Source: Elusimicrobia bacterium GWA2_56_46
Lineage (GTDB): Bacteria; Elusimicrobiota; Elusimicrobia; Elusimicrobiales; UBA9959
Assembly: GCA_001799575.1 (NCBI GenBank)
Contig: MGTT01000028.1
Coordinates: 171,927 to 235,926 of the forward strand
Reading direction: 5' to 3'
DNA length: 64,000 bases
In this document: positions 42,095 to 50,391 of the stretch, piece by piece
Layout of the letters: every line of letters starts with the position of its first letter
Numbering within the stretch: the stretch's first letter is position 1
The notes under the pieces: model-generated
Seen by the model: the letters and a program-made list of their open reading frames with translations, nothing else
Told to the model about the DNA's origin: nothing
Databases searched by the model: none
Made by a program: the position numbers and the translations under genes

Positions 42095-42199
42095 GGTTAA
42101 GGCTAAAGGACAAAGGCTTAAGGCTAAAGGAAAAGGCACAGGGGATACAAGGAACTTTTTCCGCCCTTTAGCCTTTATCCCTCATCCTTTATCCTTTCC
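42095..42199. repeat. Iterated-word hairpin overlapping the cca stop
   Basis: The left arm repeats AAGGCTTAAGGCTAAAGG-type words, and the right arm reads CCTTTAGCCTTTATCC and CATCCTTTATCC. The arms pair over about 30 bases. The cca stop codon (42184-42182) lies in the right arm, so the structure forms at the transcript end and could act as a terminator or stabiliser. Confidence 0.55.
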
Positions 42200-43783
42200 A
42201 AAGCTTTTAAGGTATTCCAGGGCCTGGCGGCGGGTCTTGATCCTGCCCTCGAACTGGCGCAGGCTGACTTTTTCCAGGACGCCTCCCACTTCGGGCCCCG
42301 GTTTCATAGCGAGGATTTTCATCACGTCGTGGCCGGTAATGAGCCGCGCGGTTTTTGCTTTGATATTCTTCGCGACGTAGGTTCTGAAAAGGGAATTTAA
42401 TACCTGCAGGAAACGGAGCGTTTTTTTAATGCCGTCCCGGGGCAGGCCGCCTTTCGGGATGGCGAACGGTTTTTCTTTCATCCTGGTTTTGAGCGAGCGC
42501 AGCTGGGCAAGAGTGATGTAGCTGGAATGATCGGCCCAGCACAGAAGAAGCAGCGGGATAGTGTATTCGCCCATATTGCGGAAAAAGCGGAACACGGCCC
42601 TGTCCGAGATCGCGTCGTTGGACGCCAGGTTGCCCGGCCGCAGATGGCTGCCTATCGTCCGTGTCAGGAGTTTAACGTGATCCCTCGAAAAGCGCAGGCG
42701 CTCCAGGATGCGCGCGGCCATCAGCGCTCCGTGTTCTTCGTGGCCGAAAAAGCGGAGCCTGCCTTTGATCATGCGCGCGCACGGCGGCTTTGCCACGTCG
42801 TGCAGGAGGGCGGCCAGCTTTAAAATTTCTTTCTCCGCCAGGAACTCGCCGAACTTGCGCCAGTCGGGTAGGTAGGCGCCGGGGTCGGCGAAAAGATGGT
42901 CAAGCCTTTCTATTACCGCGAAAGTGTGTTTCAGCACTCCGCCTTTGCCGTAGTAGACTTCGGCGCAGGAGCGCTGGGCTTCCAGCTCCGGCAAAATGGC
43001 GGTGAGGAGACCGGACTTGTAAAGTTCCTTTACCCTTGCGGCCGCGGCGGGCGAGGCTAGGATCATGAGCAGCTCGTCGTGGATGCGCTCGGGGGCGGAG
43101 CGGGTTATGAGCGCGGAGTGGATTTTTATAAGTTTAAGCGTGGCAGGCGCTATTTTAAAACCGAGTCCCGACGAGAATCTGAAAGCCCGCAGCAGGCGCA
43201 GGGGATCTTCGGTGAGCGCCTTGGGCGTTACGAGGCGGATGGTTCCGCTCTTAAGGTCTTTCAACCCCGCGGCGGGATCTATAAGATCCGTTGTTTTTAC
43301 CGCCGGTAACATGAACAGCCCGGTCTTTTTGTCCCGGATCGGGCTGAAGCCGGGGGCCAAAGGCAGAGCCATCGCGTTGACGGTGAAATCGCGCCTGAGC
43401 AGGTCTTCAAGGAGGTCTTTGCCCTGGAAAGGAGAGATATCCAGCTGGAGCCCGCGCTCCTTTTGCTCCGGCGCCGTGCCGGAAGCGCGGGGCGCGTCCG
43501 CGCTCCGCAGGGCCAGGCGGTACACGCGGTGTTCTTCGTCCAGGATGAAAACGGAGGCTTTCAGCCTGGACGCAAGTTTTTTGACTTTGGCGTCGAAATC
43601 CGGGCTGTCCCTGACCGCCAGATCCAGATCTTTTACCGGCCGTTTGAGGACTGCGTCCCGCACCGCTCCCCCCACGATAAAGGCTTCCTCAAAAAGTTTC
43701 AGTATTTCAATCGCGATCCGGGCAGGTCCGGCTGCCCGTGACTCGTGGTTCGTGGCTCGTGGCTGTTTGGGGCGCGGGGTCAT
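42182..43783 (-). CDS. cca: CCA-adding enzyme / poly(A) polymerase family nucleotidyltransferase
   Basis: A 533-residue class II nucleotidyltransferase. The catalytic part has FIVGGAVRDAVLKRPVKDLDLAV (GG and D-x-D metal site), the RRDFTVNAMAL motif and the RNA-contact segment TPKALTEDPLRLLRAFRFSSGLGF. An HD-type domain follows with LAALLHDVAKPPCA and FFGHEEHGA. The enzyme adds or repairs the CCA end of tRNA. The local tRNA-Gly lacks an encoded CCA, so such an enzyme is needed. Some members add poly(A), and the two activities cannot be separated by eye. The start overlaps the acyl-CoA ligase stop by 4 nt. Confidence 0.9.
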   Translation of the reverse strand: MTPRPKQPRATNHESRAAGPARIAIEILKLFEEAFIVGGAVRDAVLKRPVKDLDLAVRDSPDFDAKVKKLASRLKASVFILDEEHRVYRLALRSADAPRASGTAPEQKERGLQLDISPFQGKDLLEDLLRRDFTVNAMALPLAPGFSPIRDKKTGLFMLPAVKTTDLIDPAAGLKDLKSGTIRLVTPKALTEDPLRLLRAFRFSSGLGFKIAPATLKLIKIHSALITRSAPERIHDELLMILASPAAAARVKELYKSGLLTAILPELEAQRSCAEVYYGKGGVLKHTFAVIERLDHLFADPGAYLPDWRKFGEFLAEKEILKLAALLHDVAKPPCARMIKGRLRFFGHEEHGALMAARILERLRFSRDHVKLLTRTIGSHLRPGNLASNDAISDRAVFRFFRNMGEYTIPLLLLCWADHSSYITLAQLRSLKTRMKEKPFAIPKGGLPRDGIKKTLRFLQVLNSLFRTYVAKNIKAKTARLITGHDVMKILAMKPGPEVGGVLEKVSLRQFEGRIKTRRQALEYLKSFGKDKG

Positions 43784-45360
43784 GCCACATCCGTCTTGAC
43801 GCGTTTTTCCAGTTCTTTCCTGAGCAATTCCCTTTTAAGGACTTTCTGCATGGTGTTCTTGGGCAGCGCGCGCATTATTTCCACTTCGCGCGGGCGCTTG
43901 TAAACGTCCAGATTGGCCCGTATAAAAGTCATTATCTCGGCTTTGTCCAGGACGGTGTCGCTTTTGGGTACGCAGAAACATTTCATGGTCTCGTTGCCGG
44001 AGCCGTCCGGGATGCCGATGATCGCGGCCTCCTGTACCTTGGGGTGGCTGGTGATGATCTGCTCTATCTGGGCCGGGAAGACCTTGAGGCCTTTCACTAT
44101 GACCATATCCTTTTTGCGGTCCCGGATGAAAAGAAAGCCGTCCGAATCAACCACGCCGATATCCCCCGTCCTGAGCCAGCCGTCGCCGGTGAAGAGTTCC
44201 TTTGTCGCTTGCGGATTTTCGTGGTAGCCGCTGGTGATGTTCGGCCCCCACACGCAGATCTCGCCCTCTTCCCCGTGAGCCAGGCGCCGGCCCTGTTCGT
44301 CCATGATATGGATCTTTACTCCGGGGATCGCTTTGCCGACCGAGCCGTGTTTTTTGGCTTTGGGGTGGGTCACGGTCACGATGGGGCTGGTCTCGGTCAG
44401 GCCGTAGCCCTCCAGGATGTGCAGGCCGAAAACCTTTTCAAAGCGCTGTTTCGTGGCGTGGGGCAGAGGCGCCGCGCCCGACAGGCAGAGGCGGACTTTG
44501 CGCAGGGACCAGAACCTGAGGAAGAATTTTTTGAGCCCTTTGGCTTCCTTGGCCAGCACTCCGTAGATCTGCGGCACCGCGACCATGATGGTCACGCCTT
44601 CGCGGCCCATGGCCTGGAGCCAGAGTTTAGGGGGCGTTATGCTGCGTACGATGAAAATCTTGCAGCCCAGGAAGATGGGAATCAGGACGTTGCCCGTCCA
44701 CGAGAAAGTGTGGAACATGGGCAGCAGCGCCATGAAGACGTCTTTTTTCCGGGGCCCCATCGCCTGGATGGAGGCCCTGGCGTTCTCTATGAGATTGTGA
44801 TGGGTCAGGAGCACGCCTTTCGGGTGGCCGGTGGTGCCGGAGGTGTAGAGAATGGACACGACGTCGTGCTCGCCGGCCAGAACTTCCCGGGTCTGGGGGT
44901 GGTGATGCGCGTGCTTGAGATACTGCCGGAAGTCCAGAACCTCTGTGTCTCCCGCGGAGTCCACCGAGATCAGGAATTTAAGGCAAGGCAGCCGTTTTTT
45001 CGCTTTTTTGTAGCAGGTTATGAATTCCCCGGCCGTGACTACGCCTTTGCATTTAGCGTTTTCCAGAATATAGCAGATCTCGTCTTCTTTGGAGACCAGG
45101 TAGTTGACGGGGACGGCCACGGCGCCCAGCTTGGCGAGGGCGAAATAGGAAATTATGAATTCGGGCGAGTTCCGGAGAACTATGGCCACCGTGTCCCGCT
45201 GCCTTACGCCGGACTGCCAGAACATATCCGCCGCCCTGTCCACGGAGTGGAGGAGTTCGCGGTAGGACGTGGTCTTTTCGTCGTCGCTGAGAGCCGCGTG
45301 TTTAGGGTGCAGGTTCGCGGTTCTGGCAAGGCAGGAATACAGATCTTTCGGTTGGTGCAT
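43780..45360 (-). CDS. Long-chain acyl-CoA ligase (AMP-forming)
   Basis: A 526-residue adenylate-forming enzyme with the P-loop-like SILYTSGTTGHPKGVLLTHHN (about 166-186), the GYGLTETSP motif, TGDGWLRTGDIG, and the C-terminal RDRKKDMVIVKGLKVFPAQIE hinge. It activates a carboxylic acid, probably a long-chain fatty acid, to acyl-CoA via acyl-AMP. The start abuts the transporter stop directly, with GGGAGGG ahead of it. The link to cca downstream looks like a housekeeping operon of unrelated functions. Confidence 0.92.
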   Translation of the reverse strand: MHQPKDLYSCLARTANLHPKHAALSDDEKTTSYRELLHSVDRAADMFWQSGVRQRDTVAIVLRNSPEFIISYFALAKLGAVAVPVNYLVSKEDEICYILENAKCKGVVTAGEFITCYKKAKKRLPCLKFLISVDSAGDTEVLDFRQYLKHAHHHPQTREVLAGEHDVVSILYTSGTTGHPKGVLLTHHNLIENARASIQAMGPRKKDVFMALLPMFHTFSWTGNVLIPIFLGCKIFIVRSITPPKLWLQAMGREGVTIMVAVPQIYGVLAKEAKGLKKFFLRFWSLRKVRLCLSGAAPLPHATKQRFEKVFGLHILEGYGLTETSPIVTVTHPKAKKHGSVGKAIPGVKIHIMDEQGRRLAHGEEGEICVWGPNITSGYHENPQATKELFTGDGWLRTGDIGVVDSDGFLFIRDRKKDMVIVKGLKVFPAQIEQIITSHPKVQEAAIIGIPDGSGNETMKCFCVPKSDTVLDKAEIMTFIRANLDVYKRPREVEIMRALPKNTMQKVLKRELLRKELEKRVKTDVA

Positions 45361-46833
45361 TTATTCCCTCCCCGCCTCATGCACCTGGATGTAGCGCCGG
45401 GCGAGCAGCAGTCCCACAGGCGTGATCAGCGCCATCAGGCCGACTATCAGCCAGATCGTCTGCGAGTCGCGCGGCCCCTCAGCGGGGCAGTAGCGCGCCA
45501 GCAGGAAGCCGGAGATGGACCCCACGAAAAACTTGGCCACGAAGTAGGGAAGCATGGACAAGGCCAGGTAAGAGCCTTCCTGGCCTTTCGGCGCTATGGC
45601 CGCCGGATACTCGTAGAGCCGCGGGGAATAGAACGATTCTCCTATGGAATACATCACCACGCAAAGCACGATGGCCACGTAGAGCGGATGCACCGGTCCG
45701 GAGAGTCCCAGCCAGGTGTGGCCTATCAGGTTCCCCAGCCATCCGTCGGCCAGGCTCTGGAACAGCGCCGGGGGCGCCGCCATGAAGAATACCGACAGCG
45801 CGGTGATGGCCGTGCCGATGACGACGGCTTTGTAGGCGGAGAACTTCTGTGTCAGCGCCCCTACCACCGGGGCGAGTATCACCACTATGACCGCGTTCAG
45901 CAATCCGAAGATATGGCCTATCGGCGCTCCCTCCCCCAGTTCTCTGATTGCGAACTTCGGGAAAGTGTAATACATATGGTAGAGGATCAGCTTTACGAAA
46001 ACCACCAGGCCGAAGAAAGCCAGGAAGCGGTAGAAAGCGGGCTGGATCCAGAGGCTGGAGAAGATACGGGCCCAGTCCCTCAGCGCGTCGCGGAAGGAGA
46101 ACAGCATGGCGCGCAGGAACGGCACGCCGGGATACTTAGGTTCCTCCGCCCTGATCTGCACGCCCTCGTCGGTAGCTTCTACCCCGGCGCGCAGGGCGAA
46201 GTAGGTGATCAGCAGATTGGGGATAGTGAACAGCAGGCCGAGGAGGATGATGGTCTGGTAGGTGCTGATCTGTATGCCGGTGAAGGGGATGGCGTAGTGC
46301 CCGTACTCGCCCAGGCCGGCGCGCACCTTGTCGAACGTCCAGGCCGCCGCCGCGAAGCCGACGTTCATCATCGAATAGTAGATCGAGAAAGCTATGGAGC
46401 GCTGGCGCGTGGTGGAGAAGCGCCGTATCGCGGCGACCATGACCGGGGTCTGCAGGGCCTCGCCGAGGGCCAGCGGAAACAGGCCGAACGGCACGGCTAT
46501 CCACTGTATGGCGAAGAAAGCCATGACGAAGCGGCCGAATACGCACAGGCCGAAGCCGGTCAGCAGGGACTTGCGGATGCCGACGGCGTCTACGAGCGAC
46601 CCCACCATCACGGTGGAGATGGTCAGCAGCGAGGACCAGACGGCTATCACGACTCCGGCTTTCTGGTCGCTGAAGCCGAGATCCGACGACAGCCACAGCA
46701 CCAGCGTGGAATTGACCAGGCTGTAGGCGATGATGGTGAGTATCTTGGTCCCGAAGATGAGCCAGAGTTCGCGCACCGCGCCTTTCAGCACCATAAATTT
46801 ACCGATAAACGATTCTTCTTTTACTTCAGTCAT
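45361..46833 (-). CDS. POT/MFS-type transporter, probably peptide uptake
   Basis: A 490-residue protein of about 12-14 membrane helices. The end shows features of the proton-dependent oligopeptide transporter family: VMYSIGESFYSPRLYEYPAAIAPKGQEGSYLALSMLPYF and GFLLARYCPAEGPR. GEALQTPVMVAAIRRFSTTRQRSIAFSIYYSMMNVGF fits the first half. Other MFS substrates cannot be excluded. An M20 peptidase of tripeptidase type lies 27 bp upstream, and together they would import and cut small peptides. GGAG lies 7 nt before the ATG. Confidence 0.8.
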   Translation of the reverse strand: MTEVKEESFIGKFMVLKGAVRELWLIFGTKILTIIAYSLVNSTLVLWLSSDLGFSDQKAGVVIAVWSSLLTISTVMVGSLVDAVGIRKSLLTGFGLCVFGRFVMAFFAIQWIAVPFGLFPLALGEALQTPVMVAAIRRFSTTRQRSIAFSIYYSMMNVGFAAAAWTFDKVRAGLGEYGHYAIPFTGIQISTYQTIILLGLLFTIPNLLITYFALRAGVEATDEGVQIRAEEPKYPGVPFLRAMLFSFRDALRDWARIFSSLWIQPAFYRFLAFFGLVVFVKLILYHMYYTFPKFAIRELGEGAPIGHIFGLLNAVIVVILAPVVGALTQKFSAYKAVVIGTAITALSVFFMAAPPALFQSLADGWLGNLIGHTWLGLSGPVHPLYVAIVLCVVMYSIGESFYSPRLYEYPAAIAPKGQEGSYLALSMLPYFVAKFFVGSISGFLLARYCPAEGPRDSQTIWLIVGLMALITPVGLLLARRYIQVHEAGRE

Positions 46834-46860
46834 TGCGTGTCTCCGTTGTCTCTCGCGGGC

Positions 46861-48012
46861 CTATAGTCTTGCCGCGCCCACTATCCTTACGGCCAGGCGG
46901 GCGCAGGCGAAAAAATCTTTCAGATCCAGGTATTCATGCGTTGTGTGCACGTCGCGCATACCCGTGGAGAGTATGGGCGCTTTTATGCCGTGGCCGTACA
47001 TGATATTGCCGTCCGTGCCGCCGCCGGAAGCGGAGGGCTTCATCGTGAGACCCTCCTCGCGCATGGCGGCGGCTATCAGCGCCAGCACCGGGTTGTTTTT
47101 TTCTATCCGGAGGTTAGGGAACTTGCGCTCCACATGGAATTCGTAACGAGGGATCAGCAGTTTGCCGTCGGCGCGCACCTTTATCTTCTTCACGGCTTTC
47201 CTGAGGCAGTCCTCCATGTGGCGCGTCTGCTTTTTAAGCCTGGCCGGGTCGTGGCTGCGGGCTTCGCCGGAGAGTTCGACCAGAGGCGGGATGATGTTTA
47301 TGGCGTTGCCGCCGGAGATAAAACCGATGTTGGCGGTGGTCTGGGCGTCTATGCGGCCCAGCTTCATTCCGGAGATGGCGTCTGACACCACCTTTATGGC
47401 GGAGATGCCTTTTTCGGGGGACGCTCCGGAGTGGGCGGCGGCCCCGTAAACTTTTATCTCCATTTTGTCGGCGGCCGGCGCGCTGGTGATCACGTTCTCA
47501 AGCGGCTGCTCGTTGTCGAAAATAAGGCCGCAGCGGGAGCGCAGTCTGGAGTAATCCAGGAACTTCGCGCCCAGCAGGGCTATCTCCTCGCTTATGGTGA
47601 AGACGGCTTCGATGGGCGGGTGCGGGATCTTGTTCTCTTCCAGTGTTTTGATGACTTCGAGTATTATGGCTATGCCGGCCTTGCAGTCCGCGCCGAGTAT
47701 GGAATTGCCGTCGGAGGCGACGCGGCCGCCGCTTACCTGGGGGCGGACATTCTCCGCGGGGCCGACGGTGTCCATATGGGCCGAGAGCAGAAAGGGAGCG
47801 CCGGGGGCGCTGCCGGGGAAGCGGGCGATGAGATTGCCCGTTTCGCCGCCTGTTTTTTTGCCGGCGTCGTCCATGTGGACTTCGGCGCCCATGAATTTGA
47901 GAAGTATGGAGAGGCGCCGCGCTATGGCGCCTTCCTTGCCCGAAAGCGAGGTGATGCGGGCCAGGTCGCAGAACAGCTGCACCATCCGTTTTTCGTTTAT
48001 CCTGAAATCCAT
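46861..48012 (-). CDS. M20 family metallopeptidase (tripeptidase T-like)
   Basis: A 383-residue zinc peptidase with the family motifs in order: SAHMDTVGPAENVRP (zinc ligand H and catalytic D), ILGADCKAGIAIILEVI (bridging D), TISEEIALLGAK (catalytic E pair), LIFDNEQPLENV (zinc D), and GGGTDGNIMYGHGIKAPILSTGMRDVHTTHEY (last histidine ligand). The dimerisation domain lies at about 185-290. PepT-type enzymes remove the N-terminal residue of tripeptides. It is the first gene of the operon with a peptide-type transporter. The divergent gap to 48095 is only 82 bp. Confidence 0.9.
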   Translation of the reverse strand: MDFRINEKRMVQLFCDLARITSLSGKEGAIARRLSILLKFMGAEVHMDDAGKKTGGETGNLIARFPGSAPGAPFLLSAHMDTVGPAENVRPQVSGGRVASDGNSILGADCKAGIAIILEVIKTLEENKIPHPPIEAVFTISEEIALLGAKFLDYSRLRSRCGLIFDNEQPLENVITSAPAADKMEIKVYGAAAHSGASPEKGISAIKVVSDAISGMKLGRIDAQTTANIGFISGGNAINIIPPLVELSGEARSHDPARLKKQTRHMEDCLRKAVKKIKVRADGKLLIPRYEFHVERKFPNLRIEKNNPVLALIAAAMREEGLTMKPSASGGGTDGNIMYGHGIKAPILSTGMRDVHTTHEYLDLKDFFACARLAVRIVGAARL

Positions 48013-48057
48013 GACTTGGTCTATTATTTAAATTTTGAAGCGCATTTACAACCCCGA

Positions 48058-48086
48058 TTGACCGTGCGCCGCCGCGATGGTATAAT
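48058..48086 (+). promoter_or_regulatory. Sigma70-type promoter giving an almost leaderless message
   Basis: TTGACC at 48058-48063 and a perfect TATAAT at 48081-48086 with a 17-bp spacer. The expected start of transcription (about 48092-48094) falls on or just before the ATG at 48095. No ribosome binding site is seen. Confidence 0.75.
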
Positions 48087-48094
48087 CCTCCCTG

Positions 48095-48811
48095 ATGATT
48101 TTTGACAAAAAACAACTTGCGCCGATGGTTCTTGCGCTGGCTTTTTGCGCCTGCGGCGGCGAGCTGGCTTCGCCCGCGGCCAGGGCGCTGCATCATTACC
48201 TGTCAAAACCGGCTTACGTCGATCCGGCGGCGTTTAAAACAGCCGCATTTCCCCCTCCGCCCGCCGCGGATTCCGAGGCCCAGAAAGCTGATCTGGCCCT
48301 GGTGCTGGACCGGCAGGAAAAGAGAACCGAAGCCGAATGCGCCGGGGCGCGGGTTACGGCCGGCGCCGGTTACCGGTTTTTCTGGGGCGATAAAAGCCCT
48401 TTTCCCGCCCCGCTGCCCGGGGAAGTAAAAGATTTTTTCAGACGGCTGGACTATGACGCCGGCGAATCGGTGACGGCGCTGAAAGACAGGTTCCGGCGTC
48501 CCAGGCCTTTCAACGCTTATACGGAAGTCCGGCCATGCGTAAAAAAGAGCGCTGGTTATTCGTACCCGAGCGGGCATTCTTCATGCGCGTGGTTATTCGC
48601 ACTGGTGCTGGGGGATATTATACCTGCGCGCAGGGCCGAATTTATAAAAAGGGCGGATGAGATCGCCATGGATCGGGTGACGGGCGGGGTTCATTACCCT
48701 AGCGATGTGGCGGCCGGAAAAGTTTTCGGCGACGCGTTCCACGCCGAGCTTCTGAAAAGTCCCGCGTACCTGGGTGATATTGAACGGATGAAAACACTTT
48801 TAGCTAAATGA
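48095..48811 (+). CDS. PAP2-family class A acid phosphatase-like protein
   Basis: A 238-residue protein with an N-terminal export signal (APMVLALAFCACGG). The phosphatase signature is complete: KDRFRRPRPF (K-x6-R-P), YPSGHSS (P-S-G-H) and RVTGGVHYPSDVAAG (R-x-x-x-x-x-H-x-x-x-D), the arrangement of bacterial class A non-specific acid phosphatases. It probably removes phosphate from nucleotides or other esters in the periplasm. Consensus promoter boxes lie so close to the ATG at 48095 that the message would be leaderless. An internal ATG at 48125 (residue 11) is the alternative start. Confidence 0.88.
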   Translation: MIFDKKQLAPMVLALAFCACGGELASPAARALHHYLSKPAYVDPAAFKTAAFPPPPAADSEAQKADLALVLDRQEKRTEAECAGARVTAGAGYRFFWGDKSPFPAPLPGEVKDFFRRLDYDAGESVTALKDRFRRPRPFNAYTEVRPCVKKSAGYSYPSGHSSCAWLFALVLGDIIPARRAEFIKRADEIAMDRVTGGVHYPSDVAAGKVFGDAFHAELLKSPAYLGDIERMKTLLAK

Positions 48812-48824
48812 CACGGGGGCATAG

Positions 48825-49298
48825 ATGAAAACGCATTTTTCGGACAAAAAGGGCGGCGCGGGCTTCACGCTGATAGAACTTATGATAGTGGTAGCTATTA
48901 TCGGCATCCTGGCCGCCATCGCCGTCCCTAAGTTCTCGGACATGATCCGCAAATCGCAGGAAGGCGCGACGAAAGGAAGGCTGTCCACTTTACGCGCGGC
49001 CATTCACATTTATTACGGGGATAATGAAGGCGCTTTCCCGGCAGACGATCTGGCGTGCCTGACCGTCGGCGGCAAATATATTTCCACTATTCCCGAGGTC
49101 TATGTCCCGCGCTATCACGGCAAGAACACCACGGTCAAGACCAACACCGATTATGGCATGGGGATAATGCTGACGGCTGATACCGGCGAATGGCTGTACT
49201 GGAACTGGGTAAACGATCTTCCCGAAAGGCACTGGGGCGACGTCTGGGTAGGCTGCACCCACACCGACGCCCGCGGCGACATCTGGACGACTTTCTGA
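48825..49298 (+). CDS. Type IV pilin-like protein
   Basis: A 157-residue protein with a 12-13-residue basic leader and the prepilin peptidase site [19 protein letters not shown], with glutamate at mature position 5. The helix continues to [35 protein letters not shown]. The C-terminal part has two cysteines (ACLTV and VGCTH) that could form a disulfide loop. The proteins of this kind are used in pili or type II secretion pseudopili. It follows the phosphatase gene by 13 bp. Other pilus genes are not in the window. Confidence 0.88.
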   Translation: MKTHFSDKKGGAGFTLIELMIVVAIIGILAAIAVPKFSDMIRKSQEGATKGRLSTLRAAIHIYYGDNEGAFPADDLACLTVGGKYISTIPEVYVPRYHGKNTTVKTNTDYGMGIMLTADTGEWLYWNWVNDLPERHWGDVWVGCTHTDARGDIWTTF

Positions 49299-49324
49299 CG
49301 CGCGCCGGGTAACGCCGGGCAAAG

Positions 49325-49364
49325 GTGCCAGGCTTATTTTTCAGCAGAAAAATGTGCCTGGCTC
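49325..49364 (+). repeat. Short hairpin repeat, copy 1
   Basis: GTGCCAGGCTTATTTTTCAG and its partner CAGAAAAATGTGCCTGGCTC form a stem of about 16 bp. An inverted, nearly identical copy is at 53079-53124. It follows the pilin gene, and the T-rich arm could make it a terminator. The gap 49299-49494 has nothing else coding. Confidence 0.6.
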
Positions 49365-49494
49365 TCTTTGCCGAAAATGCGGGGCTGATTGTTTTTACCG
49401 GACAGCTGTGCTTGTGGAATATGGTTTAATTGTTTAAAGTGGGATGCGCAAAGACCCGCGCGCCAATGGACTAGCCAAAGTGAGGAATAAAAAA

Positions 49495-50391
49495 ATGAAA
49501 ATAATTCCAAAGGGCCGCATATTCCGCGCGGCGCCGGTTATCGTCGGCATAATGATCGGATGTTTAACCCCCGGCGCTGCGCAGGAAGCGGCGCCGCCGA
49601 AGAAGGATACTGTCCGCATTTCTATTTCAGCGATGATCTCTCCAAAAAACACTTTCGTTTACTACCAGGGGATACTGGGATACCTGTCAAAAAAGCTGGG
49701 GAAACCGGTAGAACTTGTCCAGCGCCCCACTTACGCCGAAGTCAACGACCTGGTAGAGAAGAGGGATATCGACCTGGCCTTTGTCTGCGCCGGGCCGTAT
49801 GTCGCTGGAAAGAAAAAATTAAATATGGAACTTATCGCCGCTCCGGTCGTGCATGGGGAGCAGGTATATTACTCCTATATCATTGTGCACAAGAACAGCC
49901 CTATTAGATCGCTGAAAGAGCTGAGGAAAAAGAACTTCGCCTTTACCGACCCGAATTCCAATACGGGCTTTATCGTTCCGAAATACTACATCACAAAAAT
50001 GGGCGAAACCATAGATTTGTTCTTCGGCCAGTATATATACACCAAGTCGCACGATAACTCGATAAAAGCCGTCGCTGAAAAAACCGCCGACGGAGCCGCG
50101 GTGGATAATTTGATCTGGGAATATCTGAACGGCACGGATCCGCAATACACCTCTCAAACCCGCGTCATAGAAAAACTGGGGCCTTACGGAATGCCTCCCG
50201 TGGTGGTTAACCCCGGACTCGATGCCGGCATGAAAGCGAAAATAAGAAATATTCTCACCACAATGCACCGGGACAAGGAAGGCAGGGCCATACTGAAGAA
50301 GCTGTTTATCGACAGATTCGCCGCCATAAAGGACGGCGATTATGCTTCTGTCAGGGAAATGCAGGCATGGATAGATAAAAGTGAAAAATGA
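49495..50391 (+). CDS. PhnD/SsuA-type periplasmic binding protein
   Basis: A 298-residue protein from an ATG at 49495 (GAGG upstream). A signal peptide (about 8-28) precedes a two-lobe binding fold typical of phosphate/phosphonate ABC-type binding proteins: ISAMISPKNTFVYYQGILGYLSKKLGKPVELVQ, VNDLVEKRDIDLAFVCAGPYVAG, SLKELRKKNFAFTDPNSNTGFIVPKYY and DGAAVDNLIWEY. Ligand identity cannot be told. It has no ABC permease or ATPase beside it. Its stop overlaps the start of a histidine kinase by 4 nt, so it most likely presents its ligand to the kinase sensor domain and does not feed a transporter. Confidence 0.85.
   Translation: MKIIPKGRIFRAAPVIVGIMIGCLTPGAAQEAAPPKKDTVRISISAMISPKNTFVYYQGILGYLSKKLGKPVELVQRPTYAEVNDLVEKRDIDLAFVCAGPYVAGKKKLNMELIAAPVVHGEQVYYSYIIVHKNSPIRSLKELRKKNFAFTDPNSNTGFIVPKYYITKMGETIDLFFGQYIYTKSHDNSIKAVAEKTADGAAVDNLIWEYLNGTDPQYTSQTRVIEKLGPYGMPPVVVNPGLDAGMKAKIRNILTTMHRDKEGRAILKKLFIDRFAAIKDGDYASVREMQAWIDKSEK

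Noticed and set aside
43738..46866. Long + strand frame of 1042 codons across the ligase and transporter genes
   Set aside because: It is antisense to two well-supported genes and its translation is biased toward H, E, G and R as expected of a shadow of GC-rich codons; no family signature.
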